A DNA stretch of 16,495 bases, from positions 1 to 16,495 of the forward strand of contig JBLIME010000032.1 in the NCBI GenBank assembly GCA_047638515.1. The letters are read 5' to 3'. Position numbers and translations under genes: made by a program. Shown here piece after piece: positions 6,924-14,833 of the stretch (the first letter of the stretch is position 1; every line of letters begins with the position of its first letter). This DNA comes from CANLBN01 sp047638515. GTDB lineage: Bacteria; Pseudomonadota; Gammaproteobacteria; Pseudomonadales; Cellvibrionaceae. Below the pieces are notes generated by a model. That model was not told where the DNA came from and did no database searches. It saw nothing but the letters and a program-made list of their open reading frames with translations.

Positions 6924-9179
6924 ATGATAATTGACCTGCTCTACTCTGTAACTCTCTTGTTATCACTTAGTTTAGCTTATGGATTCATCATTTATTCACA
7001 CCACGCCGGAAACGTTACAAAAAAATTATTATCTGGTTTTTTATTTGGCGGGATCTGCGTTGTCGGCATGATTTTGCCTATCGAGATCAGCACTGGCGTC
7101 ATCTTCGATCCTCGCACTGTCGTTCTCAGCATAGCTGGACTTTTCGGTGGCTCAATCGTCGCTATTGCTGCGGCTTTAATTGCAGGGGCATACCGCATAT
7201 TTATTGGTGGTGGCGGAGTTTACGTAGGTTTAGGGGTTATTATCGCCTCCGCTGTTATTGGCTTAAGCTATCGATACAGCGTTAACAAGGGCTGGGCGCG
7301 AATTAACTTTTCACAATTACTGCTATTTGGCTTAACTGTGCATCTTGTAGCAGTATTATTTTTTACCCAGCTACCTGTCGCTGTTGTTAAGCAAGTGATG
7401 GCGACGATTGCGATGCCATTACTGACTATTTTTACCCCGGCAACAGCATTACTCGGTCTACTGTTAAAAAATATTGAAGAGCGTATAGCCACCGAGCTTG
7501 CACTAAAGCAAAGCGAATCCATGCTATCTGATCATCTGCACAATACGCCGCTAGCAGCGATATCATGGGATAAAGACTCCTATGTAACCCGCTGGAATAA
7601 AGCCGCTGAAAAAATTTTTGGATACACGGCAGATGAGGCGATAGGTCGACCTTCAATCGATTTTATCGTGAGCGCTTCACAAGAAAAAGAGAAGGCTAAT
7701 GTTTTTACAGCGACGTCAGAAAACACTAAAGGATCGGACAACAGTAGCGACAATATCACTAAAGATGGCAGAATAATTAACTGCGAGTGGTATATCACCC
7801 CGCTTTTGGATAGTGCTGGCAGTATGATTGAAATGGCATCACTGTGCGAGGATGTGACGGCACGTAAACAGTCAGAGCTAATGATTTGGAAACAGGCACA
7901 CTACGATTCGCTTACTGGACTGGCTAATCGTCAAATGGTGAACAACCAACTCGAGCAAGAAATTAAGATAGCCGATTGCTCGAGTAAAAGTATCGCGCTT
8001 TTGTTTATCGATCTAGACAACTTCAAAGCTATCAACGATACCTTTGGTCGGGGTATAGGCGATAAACTTTTAATTGAAGCGGCCAAGCGACTGCGTAGTC
8101 ATATCCGAAAAATCGACACTGTTGCACGCCTCGGCGGAAACGAATTCGTTATCATCATGGGTGGCTTGGAAAGCCCCTATCAATCGGATCAAGTGGCGAG
8201 CAACCTACTCAAAAAAATGGCGGAACCTTTTGATCTAGGTTATGACGTCGCCTTTATTTCGGCGAGTATTGGCATCACAATTTACCCACACGATGCCTCT
8301 AACTCTATTGGAATACTAAAGAATGGTGATCGGGCGAGGTACGCTGCAAAGCGTCATGGCGGCAATAATTTTCAGTACTTTACACCGATAATGCAGCAGT
8401 GTGCCCTATCTCGTTTGTCGTTAATAAATGATTTACGCAGCGCTCTACCTAAGCGTCAATTTCGGCTACATTATCAACCCATTGTCAATTTAATGAGCGG
8501 TGACATCTATAAAGCAGAAGCCCTAATACGCTGGCAACACCCCACAAAGGGTTTAATTAGCCCCATCGAATTTATTTCGATCGCAGAGGAGTCAGGGTTG
8601 ATTGTGGATATTGGTGACTGGGTGTTCCGCGAGGCCAGTCGTCAGTCGGCTCGATGGCGCGCAGGTATTCATCCACACCTTCAAATTAGTATCAACACCT
8701 CGCCTCTTCAATATAAGAGTGAGGCCTCTAGCGCTAAAGCTTGGCTTGAATATTTGCAGACTCTCAACATACCTGGAGAGGCAATCGCAGTTGAAATTAC
8801 AGAGAGGACACTGATGGAGTCTGGAACCACAATCGACGAAACTTTACTCGCGTTTCGAGATGCTAATATTCAGGTATCTCTCGATGATTTTGGCACGGGC
8901 CACTCATCGTTATCAACGCTCAAAAACCTCGATATCGACTATCTAAAAATTGATCAATTATTAGTCGGTAAGCTGGCCATCAACTCTGACGACTTAGCTT
9001 TATGTGAGGCCATCATTGTTATGGCCCATAAACTGGGTTTAAAAGTGATCGCGGAGGGCGTAGAGACTGAGCAGCAACGCGAGTTATTGCTCGCAGCGGG
9101 CTGTGACTACGGGCAGGGCTATTTGTTCGCCAAGCCACTAACCGCGATAGAATTTGAGGCGTTGTTAACGTCGCCATAG
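6924..9179 (+). CDS. Membrane PAS-GGDEF-EAL protein, probable c-di-GMP phosphodiesterase
   Basis: A 751-residue inner-membrane signalling protein. Residues 1-190 are a 5TMR-LYT-type sensor (FDPRTVVLSIAGLFGG, then AYRIFIGGGG). A PAS/PAC domain follows (about 200-315), then GGDEF (about 327-485) and EAL (about 497-748). The GGDEF signature is GGNEF (404-408): the acidic third residue is Asn, and the usual GH of the preceding segment is GR (FGRGIGD), so cyclase activity is doubtful. The allosteric RxxD site (RKID, 395-398) remains. The EAL half keeps EALIRW (532-537), the Asn of SINTS, the Glu of VEITE, DDFGTG, the Lys of YLKID, the Glu of AEGVET and the Gln of YGQGYLF, so c-di-GMP hydrolysis to pGpG is expected, with GGNEF perhaps as a GTP sensor. 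The signal sensed is unknown. Transcribed alone. Confidence 0.93.
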   Translation: MIIDLLYSVTLLLSLSLAYGFIIYSHHAGNVTKKLLSGFLFGGICVVGMILPIEISTGVIFDPRTVVLSIAGLFGGSIVAIAAALIAGAYRIFIGGGGVYVGLGVIIASAVIGLSYRYSVNKGWARINFSQLLLFGLTVHLVAVLFFTQLPVAVVKQVMATIAMPLLTIFTPATALLGLLLKNIEERIATELALKQSESMLSDHLHNTPLAAISWDKDSYVTRWNKAAEKIFGYTADEAIGRPSIDFIVSASQEKEKANVFTATSENTKGSDNSSDNITKDGRIINCEWYITPLLDSAGSMIEMASLCEDVTARKQSELMIWKQAHYDSLTGLANRQMVNNQLEQEIKIADCSSKSIALLFIDLDNFKAINDTFGRGIGDKLLIEAAKRLRSHIRKIDTVARLGGNEFVIIMGGLESPYQSDQVASNLLKKMAEPFDLGYDVAFISASIGITIYPHDASNSIGILKNGDRARYAAKRHGGNNFQYFTPIMQQCALSRLSLINDLRSALPKRQFRLHYQPIVNLMSGDIYKAEALIRWQHPTKGLISPIEFISIAEESGLIVDIGDWVFREASRQSARWRAGIHPHLQISINTSPLQYKSEASSAKAWLEYLQTLNIPGEAIAVEITERTLMESGTTIDETLLAFRDANIQVSLDDFGTGHSSLSTLKNLDIDYLKIDQLLVGKLAINSDDLALCEAIIVMAHKLGLKVIAEGVETEQQRELLLAAGCDYGQGYLFAKPLTAIEFEALLTSP

Positions 9180-9208
9180 GCCTACCCCTGAACTTGTTGA
9201 AATTGAAC

Positions 9209-9358
9209 TTACCTTAGGGACGCGGCGAACACTAGCCAGGGCTCTTCATGTCGTTTAATGTTATTGGGCAGTCGATAGTTTTCGCTTGCCTTGCGCATTT
9301 ATTAATAGATCCAACGGCCCTCTGCATTGTTAGGCGCGTAAATTAACACGGACTCTTA
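9209..9358 (-). pseudogene. Possible decayed C-terminus of an SUMF1/formylglycine-generating-enzyme-like gene
   Basis: On the minus strand one frame reads EGRWIY, then two stop codons (9302-9304 and 9299-9301), then MRKASENYRLPNNIKRHEEP followed by WLVFAASLR and a stop at 9209-9211. This order resembles the end of SUMF1 domains (GGSW, LR.A.R, P..R, GFR.A.SL). It lies just downstream, on the same strand, of the frameshifted repeat-protein relic, and I recall the two modules occurring together in gammaproteobacterial proteins. The likeness is short and partly interrupted, so this is a weak inference. Confidence 0.25.
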
Positions 9359-9471
9359 TAAGCGATTCGCAAGCGCCTTCCGTTGGTTTTTTATGTTCTC
9401 GTTTCGCGCCGATAAGTCGGCTGTGTTTACATTTTAAACAGCTTGTATCAGATTTATTTTTTCTGCAAAAA

Positions 9472-9912
9472 TTACTTTTTTAGTGGCTCAAACTGCAGAC
9501 GAATGGCTCGCTGTGCGGCCTTGATGCTTTGCTTCAGTAACGTTGATTTTACTGATTTATCCGTAACAGCCTCGGCACTCATCACGAGTTTAAACGTATT
9601 ATTATAGGCACCTTTCAGCTTTTTAGCCTCGACTAGTACTAGGGTACGGCGCTGTTACGCAACTCTAAAGCTGCGCGTTGATTGGTTTTTTCGAGCAGTA
9701 AAACAGCTCGATAGTGGTCGACAGCATTACTTCTTGACGGTTGCGTCAATCGATCTGCTGCTAAATCTATGTCGGCTTTTACTAACAGTGCCTCTATCGC
9801 CAATTATCGACAATTCAAGGGAGGCATTAGCATGAAAAGCAACACCCATCGACACCAACAGACAGACAATGGGTATTGTTAACATACAAACTTGCGCTAT
9901 CGATTTAATCAC
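9472..9912 (-). pseudogene. Frameshifted gene for a secreted repeat-type protein
   Basis: Joined across two frame changes, 147 codons read as one protein. A GTG at 9912 opens a signal peptide (MIKSIAQVCMLTIPIVCLLV, then a HANA cleavage region). Near 9800-9830 the sense moves to the +1 frame, which is open at 9642-9803 and reads IEALLVKADIDLAADRLTQP and SRSNAVDHYRAVLLLEKTNQ. Near 9645-9660 it returns to the first frame, ending VEAKKLKGAYNNTFKLVMSA ... AIRLQFEPLKK and TAA at 9472-9474. The RLTxPxxxNAxxxYxxvL pattern is familiar from TPR-like segments of envelope kinase or SUMF1-linked proteins in Gammaproteobacteria. Start and stop share one frame, so the shifts cancel. Neighbouring genes are intact, which favours real decay over poor sequence. 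No full frame survives. Confidence 0.65.
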
Positions 9913-10254
9913 GACCCTTCGCCTTAACTAGATAATCTATTACGCTGTTTACAGATACTTTGCGCTGAAGTGTGTAGTTAAGCTTGAAACGTTACCGACT
10001 AGACTAGACCCACATGACGCAACTTGTATCACTCAGCTTAAAGTAACAGTGTCCGACCATTATTTGACGAGGTGCAATATCTAAATTCTAGATTTAGCGC
10101 TATAATTTTTATGGGTATATTATCGCTTTTGCAATCTACCCGCAGCCAATTAACTCACGCTGCTAGGCAATAGTGGCTCTAAAAATATGTGACGGCACTA
10201 TCATCGACAAATACTGTCAGAAACGCCAACTCAAACATGAATTAACTTGAAACT
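9913..10254. other. Intergenic region upstream of dsbD
   Basis: About 340 bases with no gene. It carries AT-rich promoter-like sequence: TTGACG at 10064-10069 and, further on, a perfect TATAAT at 10101-10106 followed by TATATT at 10116-10121. None has a well-placed partner box, so the exact dsbD promoter is uncertain. No terminator or RNA gene is seen. Confidence 0.4.
10101..10106 (+). promoter_or_regulatory. Candidate -10 box for dsbD
   Basis: A perfect TATAAT hexamer about 150 bases before the dsbD start. The region 17 bases upstream has no good -35 hexamer and there is no extended -10 TG, so an activator may be needed or this may be chance in AT-rich DNA. Confidence 0.25.
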
Positions 10255-12120
10255 ATGATTTATAAACGACTCGGCACTTTAGCCCTTATCTTTACCCTGC
10301 TGGGTGCTTTCTTTGCAAGCGCGCCCATCCGTGCCGATGCATTGGACGATTTATTAAACCAAGGAGCTAATAGATCATCTACCACCGACAATACTAGTTC
10401 TGCCGCTAGCATCGTCAGTGGTAGTTTGAAGGATGTAACACAAGAATTTAGCCTTGGCGATGTTGCCTCTGATGAGGCTTTCTTGCCCGTTGAGCAGGCC
10501 TATCAACTAACGGTCTCTCGGTTAGGGAGCAATAATGGTCTAGAACTTAGTTGGTTTATTGCTGACAAGTATTATTTATATGGCGAGCAATTCAAAGTAT
10601 CCATTAATAATCAAAGGATTGAGGTTAATCTACCTATAGGTGTTACCGAGTACGATCAAACTTTTGAAAAGGATGTCGAAAAACACTATCGTCAAGCAAT
10701 AGTCAGCATCGATCAAGACCAACTACCCAAACACCAAGGTTATGAACTAACCGTGATTTCTCAGGGCTGCGCCGACGCCGGCTTATGCTACCCGCCACAA
10801 ACTGAACGCTTTAGTATCGACAGCGCTGGCATTAGCCCAGTCATTTTTGACGACTCCAACAGTAATCGACTCAACAATAACAGCGCCGATACTAAGGTTG
10901 ACGAGGATGTGATCGGTGTAAATGTATCGATGGCTACTATTTTTTACATGATCGCATTTGCACTTATCGGCGGCGCCCTCTTAAATCTCATGCCCTGTGT
11001 GTTACCGGTACTTGCAATAAAAGCACTCGCGCTGACAAACAGCAAGACTAATCATCGCATCCAGGGCTGGAGCTACACCATGGGGGCTATCACCACGTTT
11101 GTTATTATTGCGACCTTGTTACTAGTCATTCGCGCTGCGGGCCAAGCCGTCGGCTGGGGGTTTCAATTACAATCACCGGGTTTTGTGACGATTTTATTCT
11201 ATTTGTTTCTTGTCATGGGACTGTCGTTATCGGGTTTGGTTTCATTCGGCGCACGCTGGATGAGTGCGGGGCAAAACTTAACTCAAGGTTCGGGGCTTTC
11301 GCAGTCATATTTCACCGGCGTGCTTGCGGCCGTTGTTGCAAGCCCGTGCACTGCGCCATTTATGGCGCCGGCACTAGGCTTTGCGATCACTCAGCCTTGG
11401 TCAATTGCATTGCTTATTTTTGCAAGCCTTGGGTTTGGTATGGCGCTACCACTGCTGCTACTGAGCTACACGCCGGCGCTCAACAAATTTTTACCTAAGC
11501 CTGGGGCGTGGATGGAGACATTCAAACAAGCGCTTGCCTTTCCCTTGTACATTACTGCCATATGGTTGTTATGGGTACTCAGTCGTCAATTGGGGCCAAA
11601 CATAACAGCCTTGATTATCTTCGGTGGGTTAGCGATTGTTTTTATCTACTGGCTAGGCCAAAAGTCAAAACGATTTTTTCCGGCTACGGGCCTAATAGCT
11701 ATCATTATTGTCACCGTAATGAGCTGGCATACGAGCCGGCAGGAGCCACTACTCGCATCGATATCGACAGCAAATAGTTTAACATGGGAGGCTTATAACG
11801 AAGAGCGTTTAGCGAGTTTACGTGACGCGGGCAAAGCGGTTTTTATTAACTTAACCGCTGATTGGTGCATTACTTGCCTTGCCAACGAGCAAGTTGTCTT
11901 TACCGACAGTACACTAGCGATAATGAGGGCTAAAAACATCACGTTATTAAAAGGCGACTGGACAAATTATGATCCACAGATAACCAAACTGCTCGAAAAA
12001 TACAAGCGCGGTGGCGTACCCTTGTATTTATTGTTTCCTGCAGAAATTAACAAAGCCCCCATCATTTTATCTCAAATATTAACGCCAAACGGCTTTAGCG
12101 ACGCCATTAATGAGATTTAA
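10255..12120 (+). CDS. dsbD: Thiol:disulfide interchange protein DsbD
   Basis: Carries electrons from cytoplasmic thioredoxin across the inner membrane to periplasmic thiol partners such as DsbC and cytochrome c maturation proteins. The 621-residue protein has a signal peptide (1 to about 28), then the alpha domain with its cysteine pair Cys172 and Cys178 (QGCADAGLCYPP). The eight-TM beta domain has Cys248 (LMPCVLPVLA) and Cys365 (SPCTAPFMAP). The C-terminal thioredoxin-like gamma domain has Cys538 and Cys541 (ADWCITC). All six working cysteines are present. The final domain reads DWTNYDPQITKLLEKYKRGG then VPLYLLFP, closer to the longer ScsB-like DsbD subtype than to E. coli DsbD. A roughly 65-residue low-complexity stretch precedes the alpha domain. 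The start ATG 10255 has no good ribosome-binding site, but no better one fits the signal peptide. It precedes aroQ but has its own spacing of about 320 bases. Confidence 0.95.
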   Translation: MIYKRLGTLALIFTLLGAFFASAPIRADALDDLLNQGANRSSTTDNTSSAASIVSGSLKDVTQEFSLGDVASDEAFLPVEQAYQLTVSRLGSNNGLELSWFIADKYYLYGEQFKVSINNQRIEVNLPIGVTEYDQTFEKDVEKHYRQAIVSIDQDQLPKHQGYELTVISQGCADAGLCYPPQTERFSIDSAGISPVIFDDSNSNRLNNNSADTKVDEDVIGVNVSMATIFYMIAFALIGGALLNLMPCVLPVLAIKALALTNSKTNHRIQGWSYTMGAITTFVIIATLLLVIRAAGQAVGWGFQLQSPGFVTILFYLFLVMGLSLSGLVSFGARWMSAGQNLTQGSGLSQSYFTGVLAAVVASPCTAPFMAPALGFAITQPWSIALLIFASLGFGMALPLLLLSYTPALNKFLPKPGAWMETFKQALAFPLYITAIWLLWVLSRQLGPNITALIIFGGLAIVFIYWLGQKSKRFFPATGLIAIIIVTVMSWHTSRQEPLLASISTANSLTWEAYNEERLASLRDAGKAVFINLTADWCITCLANEQVVFTDSTLAIMRAKNITLLKGDWTNYDPQITKLLEKYKRGGVPLYLLFPAEINKAPIILSQILTPNGFSDAINEI

Positions 12121-12350
12121 CGTATTTTGTCGACACGTTATCAACACTTAAGAGCTTATAAGCCTATTTTCAACAGAAAATCCCCAACTTAATCCATAAC
12201 GTTGGCAAAATACACTGTATTTGTCGCCAACGTGCAAAGAAAAAATTATGGAAATACATTTTCTTTACTTATTGTAGTTAAATTCCTTTAACTTCGCCGA
12301 AAATCGACTCAAATAACCGTTTTAGCGTTCCTCCTAGACAATTGTTTTTT
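12121..12350. other. Intergenic region between dsbD and aroQ
   Basis: Contains no gene. Its main element is the compound hairpin at 12199-12233; the rest is AT-rich. The aroQ promoter candidate begins at 12351. No canonical U-tract terminator follows dsbD. Confidence 0.4.
12199..12233. repeat. Compound inverted repeat after dsbD
   Basis: Outer arms ACGTTGGC (12199-12206) and GCCAACGT (12226-12233) enclose a second near-contiguous palindrome, AAATACA-C-TGTATTT (12208-12222). The outer part could act as a dsbD transcript-end hairpin, although the bases after it (GCAAAG) give no U-tract. The inner part looks like a dimeric protein-binding site; it does not fit the LexA pattern CTGT-N8-ACAG. Confidence 0.6.
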
Positions 12351-12378
12351 TTTACGGCACACTACACTACACTACAAT
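12351..12378 (+). promoter_or_regulatory. Candidate promoter for aroQ-accB-accC with repeat-built spacer
   Basis: TTTACG (12351-12356) and TACAAT (12373-12378) are spaced by 16 bases and would start transcription about 55 bases before aroQ. The spacer is largely made of three ACACT copies (12359-12373), the last running into the -10 box. Pattern match only. Confidence 0.4.
12359..12378. repeat. ACACT pentanucleotide tandem repeat
   Basis: Three exact ACACT units (12359-12363, 12364-12368, 12369-12373) followed by the variant ACAAT (12374-12378). The repeat fills the space between the two candidate promoter boxes of aroQ. Confidence 0.75.
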
Positions 12379-12439
12379 TCATGCATGAAATCAAAAAGTG
12401 CTTCCACACTCCCAAAACTTTCCTCACACGGAATTATAA

Positions 12440-12883
12440 ATGGCTAAATTGCTTGTACTCCACGGTCCTAACTTAAATCTCTTAGGGTCGCGAGAGCCCG
12501 AGGTTTATGGCAAGACCACACTTAGTGACATTAATAATGACCTGCGTCGCAAAGCAAAGTTGAACAATCATCAACTAGACATACATCAGAGCAATGCAGA
12601 GCACGACCTGGTTGAGCACATTCATTCAGCTCAAACAAATAACACGAACTTTATCATTATCAATCCAGCGGCATTTACGCACACCAGCATATCGATGAGA
12701 GATGCTCTTAGTGCAGTTGCGATTCCTTTCATTGAGGTGCATTTGTCCAACGTGCACAAACGCGAAGACTTTCGCAAGCATTCTTATTTTTCTGACATTG
12801 CACAGGGTGTAATTAGTGGCTTTGGCGCTTATAGCTATGAGCTCGCGCTTGACGCCGCACTTACACAACTAAAGAATTCGTAA
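12440..12883 (+). CDS. aroQ: Type II 3-dehydroquinate dehydratase
   Basis: Catalyses 3-dehydroquinate to 3-dehydroshikimate, the third step of the shikimate pathway to aromatic amino acids, as a cytoplasmic dodecamer of small subunits. The 147-residue length is normal for the family. LVLHGPNLNLLGSREPEVYG (residues 5-24) carries the active-site Arg18 and Tyr23; His101 lies in IEVHLSNVHKRE. The substrate-binding segment INPAAFTHTS has Ala where NPGA is common, a mild variation. GGAA (12430-12433) lies 6 bases before the ATG. It heads the aroQ-accB-accC cluster, a common gammaproteobacterial order, and ends 68 bases before accB, so co-transcription is likely. Confidence 0.96.
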   Translation: MAKLLVLHGPNLNLLGSREPEVYGKTTLSDINNDLRRKAKLNNHQLDIHQSNAEHDLVEHIHSAQTNNTNFIIINPAAFTHTSISMRDALSAVAIPFIEVHLSNVHKREDFRKHSYFSDIAQGVISGFGAYSYELALDAALTQLKNS

Positions 12884-12951
12884 TGACACTAGCGCCTAAC
12901 TATTCACCATTAAAAGATGAACACATCAAAAACTAACCAGAGAGAAAGTAG

Positions 12952-13422
12952 ATGGATATTCGCAAAATAAAAAAACTGATCGAACTACTCGAAGAATCTG
13001 ACATCGGAGAAATCGAGATAAAAGAAGGCGAAGAGTCTGTTCGCATAAGCCGTGGCGGAGCTGCAGCTAATATGCTGATGGCCCAACAAGCCCAATATGC
13101 GCCGGCATATATGCCAGCACCTGCGCCGGCTCCAGCCCCCCCCGTTGGCGTTGAGGCTCCCAAAGAAGCAGGTGCCGAAAGCCTCACTGGTCACGTCGTT
13201 AAATCGCCGATGGTAGGCACCTATTACAGCTCTCCAAGCCCAGGCTCGGCAGCGTTTATAGAGGTTGGTAAACAAGTTAAAGTCGGCGACGTTATCTGCA
13301 TCATCGAGGCCATGAAAATGATGAATCAGATAGAGGCAGACAGAGCTGGCGTGATTGGATCAATCTTAGCAAAAGATGGCGATCCCATTGAATTTGATCA
13401 ACCACTTGTGACTATTTCTTAA
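12952..13422 (+). CDS. accB: Biotin carboxyl carrier protein of acetyl-CoA carboxylase
   Basis: Carries the carboxyl group on biotin between biotin carboxylase (AccC) and the carboxyltransferase AccAD in the first step of fatty-acid synthesis. The 156-residue protein has a helical N-terminus (MDIRKIKKLIELLEESDIGE), a flexible Ala/Pro linker (about 45-70, with a PAPAPAPAPP tract) and a biotinyl domain (about 80-156). Biotin attaches to Lys122 in EAMKMMN, the same position as in E. coli. The domain also keeps the exposed thumb region (SPMVGTYYSSPSPG) typical of AccB. An AGAGAAAG ribosome-binding site precedes the ATG. It lies between aroQ and accC; a hairpin separates it from accC. Confidence 0.97.
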   Translation: MDIRKIKKLIELLEESDIGEIEIKEGEESVRISRGGAAANMLMAQQAQYAPAYMPAPAPAPAPPVGVEAPKEAGAESLTGHVVKSPMVGTYYSSPSPGSAAFIEVGKQVKVGDVICIIEAMKMMNQIEADRAGVIGSILAKDGDPIEFDQPLVTIS

Positions 13423-13433
13423 CAAAAACTGCC

Positions 13434-13461
13434 TTTTTAACCAAGCGTATATGGTTAAAAA
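13434..13461 (+). repeat. 10-bp hairpin between accB and accC
   Basis: TTTTTAACCA (13434-13443) pairs perfectly with TGGTTAAAAA (13452-13461) around an 8-base loop. It fills nearly half of the 62-base accB-accC gap. No U-tract follows, so full termination is unlikely; it could adjust the AccB to AccC ratio by pausing, cleavage or mRNA protection. Confidence 0.7.
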
Positions 13462-13484
13462 TACCTGCTAAAGAGCCCATTCAA

Positions 13485-14825
13485 ATGATTAAGAAAATGC
13501 TAATTGCTAACCGTGGTGAAATTGCACTGCGAATACTGCGCGCCTGCAAAGAGATGGATATCAAAACTGTCGCCGTGCACTCTAAAATTGATAGCCATCT
13601 AAAACATGTTCGACTGGCTGACGAAGCTATTTGTATTGGCCCCAACCCGTCATCGGAAAGCTATCTAAACATTCCCTCGATCATCAGTGCCATGGAAATT
13701 ACTGACTCGGTTGCAGTGCATCCAGGTTATGGCTTTTTAGCCGAAAACGCCAATTTTGCCGAACAAGTACAAAAAAGTGGCTTTATCTTTATTGGACCCG
13801 ATGCCGATGTTATTCGCTTAATGGGTGACAAGGTCTGCGCCATCGAGGCCATGAAAAAAGCCGGCGTACCAACGGTACCAGGATCAGATGGGCCACTTCC
13901 CGAAGACACACAATACTGCTTGGATATGGCCGAAAAAATTGGTTACCCCGTTATCATTAAAGCCGCATCTGGCGGTGGCGGTCGCGGCATGCGTGTTGTT
14001 GAGAAAGCCTCTGCGCTAATCAACTCCATACACATCACCAAAGCAGAAGCGGGTGCCGCTTTCGGCGACGATACAGTCTACCTCGAGAAATTCCTGCAAA
14101 ACCCTCGCCACGTTGAAATTCAAGTGATGTCAGATGGTCAAGGCAATGCAATTCACTTGGGTGATCGCGACTGCTCACTACAACGTCGCCATCAAAAAGT
14201 CATCGAGGAAGCTCCAGCACCACACATCCCCGATGAGGCTCGCCAGGGGGTCTACGACTCTTGTATCAAAGCTTGTATTGATATTGGTTATCGCGGCGCG
14301 GGAACTTTTGAGTTTTTATATGAGGATGGCGGCTTTTACTTCATCGAGATGAATACACGTATCCAAGTAGAACATCCCGTGTCTGAGATGGTGACCGGTG
14401 TCGATCTGATCAAAGAACAAATTCGTGTCTGTTGCGGTGAGAAGCTATCACTCAAGCAAGAGGACATTGTGATTCGAGGTCACTCTTTTGAATGTCGTAT
14501 CAATGCGGAGGATCCAAAAACCTTTATGCCCTGCCCTGGCACCGTTACGACTTATCATCCCCCCGGTGGCTTCGGCGTACGTGTAGACTCGCACCTTTAC
14601 AGTGGCTACAGCGTACCGCCAAACTACGACTCAATGATCGCAAAAGTCATCACCCACGGAGAGACACGTGAAATAGCGCTAAGGCGCATGCGCAATGCGC
14701 TAGACGAGATGGTTATTGAGGGCATTCGCACTAATATTCCACTTCAACAACGACTCGTCAGAGATGAGGCATTCATGAAAGGTGGAGTTAACATTCATTA
14801 CTTAGAGCGAAAATTAGGCCTTTAA
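13485..14825 (+). CDS. accC: Biotin carboxylase subunit of acetyl-CoA carboxylase
   Basis: Uses ATP and bicarbonate to carboxylate the biotin on AccB. The 446-residue protein matches the usual length (E. coli 449). The N-terminal biotin carboxylase domain starts MLIANRGEIALRILRACKEM. The ATP-grasp glycine loop is GGGGRGM at 163-169, the nucleotide and bicarbonate segment includes GDRDCSLQRRHQKVIEEAPA, and the catalytic EMNTRIQVEHP places Glu288, Asn290 and Arg292 at E. coli numbering. The C-terminal domain (GHSFECRINAEDP onward) is complete. It is co-directional with accB, 62 bases downstream, and is followed by a large hairpin. Confidence 0.98.
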   Translation: MIKKMLIANRGEIALRILRACKEMDIKTVAVHSKIDSHLKHVRLADEAICIGPNPSSESYLNIPSIISAMEITDSVAVHPGYGFLAENANFAEQVQKSGFIFIGPDADVIRLMGDKVCAIEAMKKAGVPTVPGSDGPLPEDTQYCLDMAEKIGYPVIIKAASGGGGRGMRVVEKASALINSIHITKAEAGAAFGDDTVYLEKFLQNPRHVEIQVMSDGQGNAIHLGDRDCSLQRRHQKVIEEAPAPHIPDEARQGVYDSCIKACIDIGYRGAGTFEFLYEDGGFYFIEMNTRIQVEHPVSEMVTGVDLIKEQIRVCCGEKLSLKQEDIVIRGHSFECRINAEDPKTFMPCPGTVTTYHPPGGFGVRVDSHLYSGYSVPPNYDSMIAKVITHGETREIALRRMRNALDEMVIEGIRTNIPLQQRLVRDEAFMKGGVNIHYLERKLGL

Positions 14826-14833
14826 TCACCAGC

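Noticed and set aside
12208..12222. LexA-like palindrome containing CTGTATTT
   Set aside because: It lacks the CTGT-N8-ACAG arrangement and does not match an SOS box.
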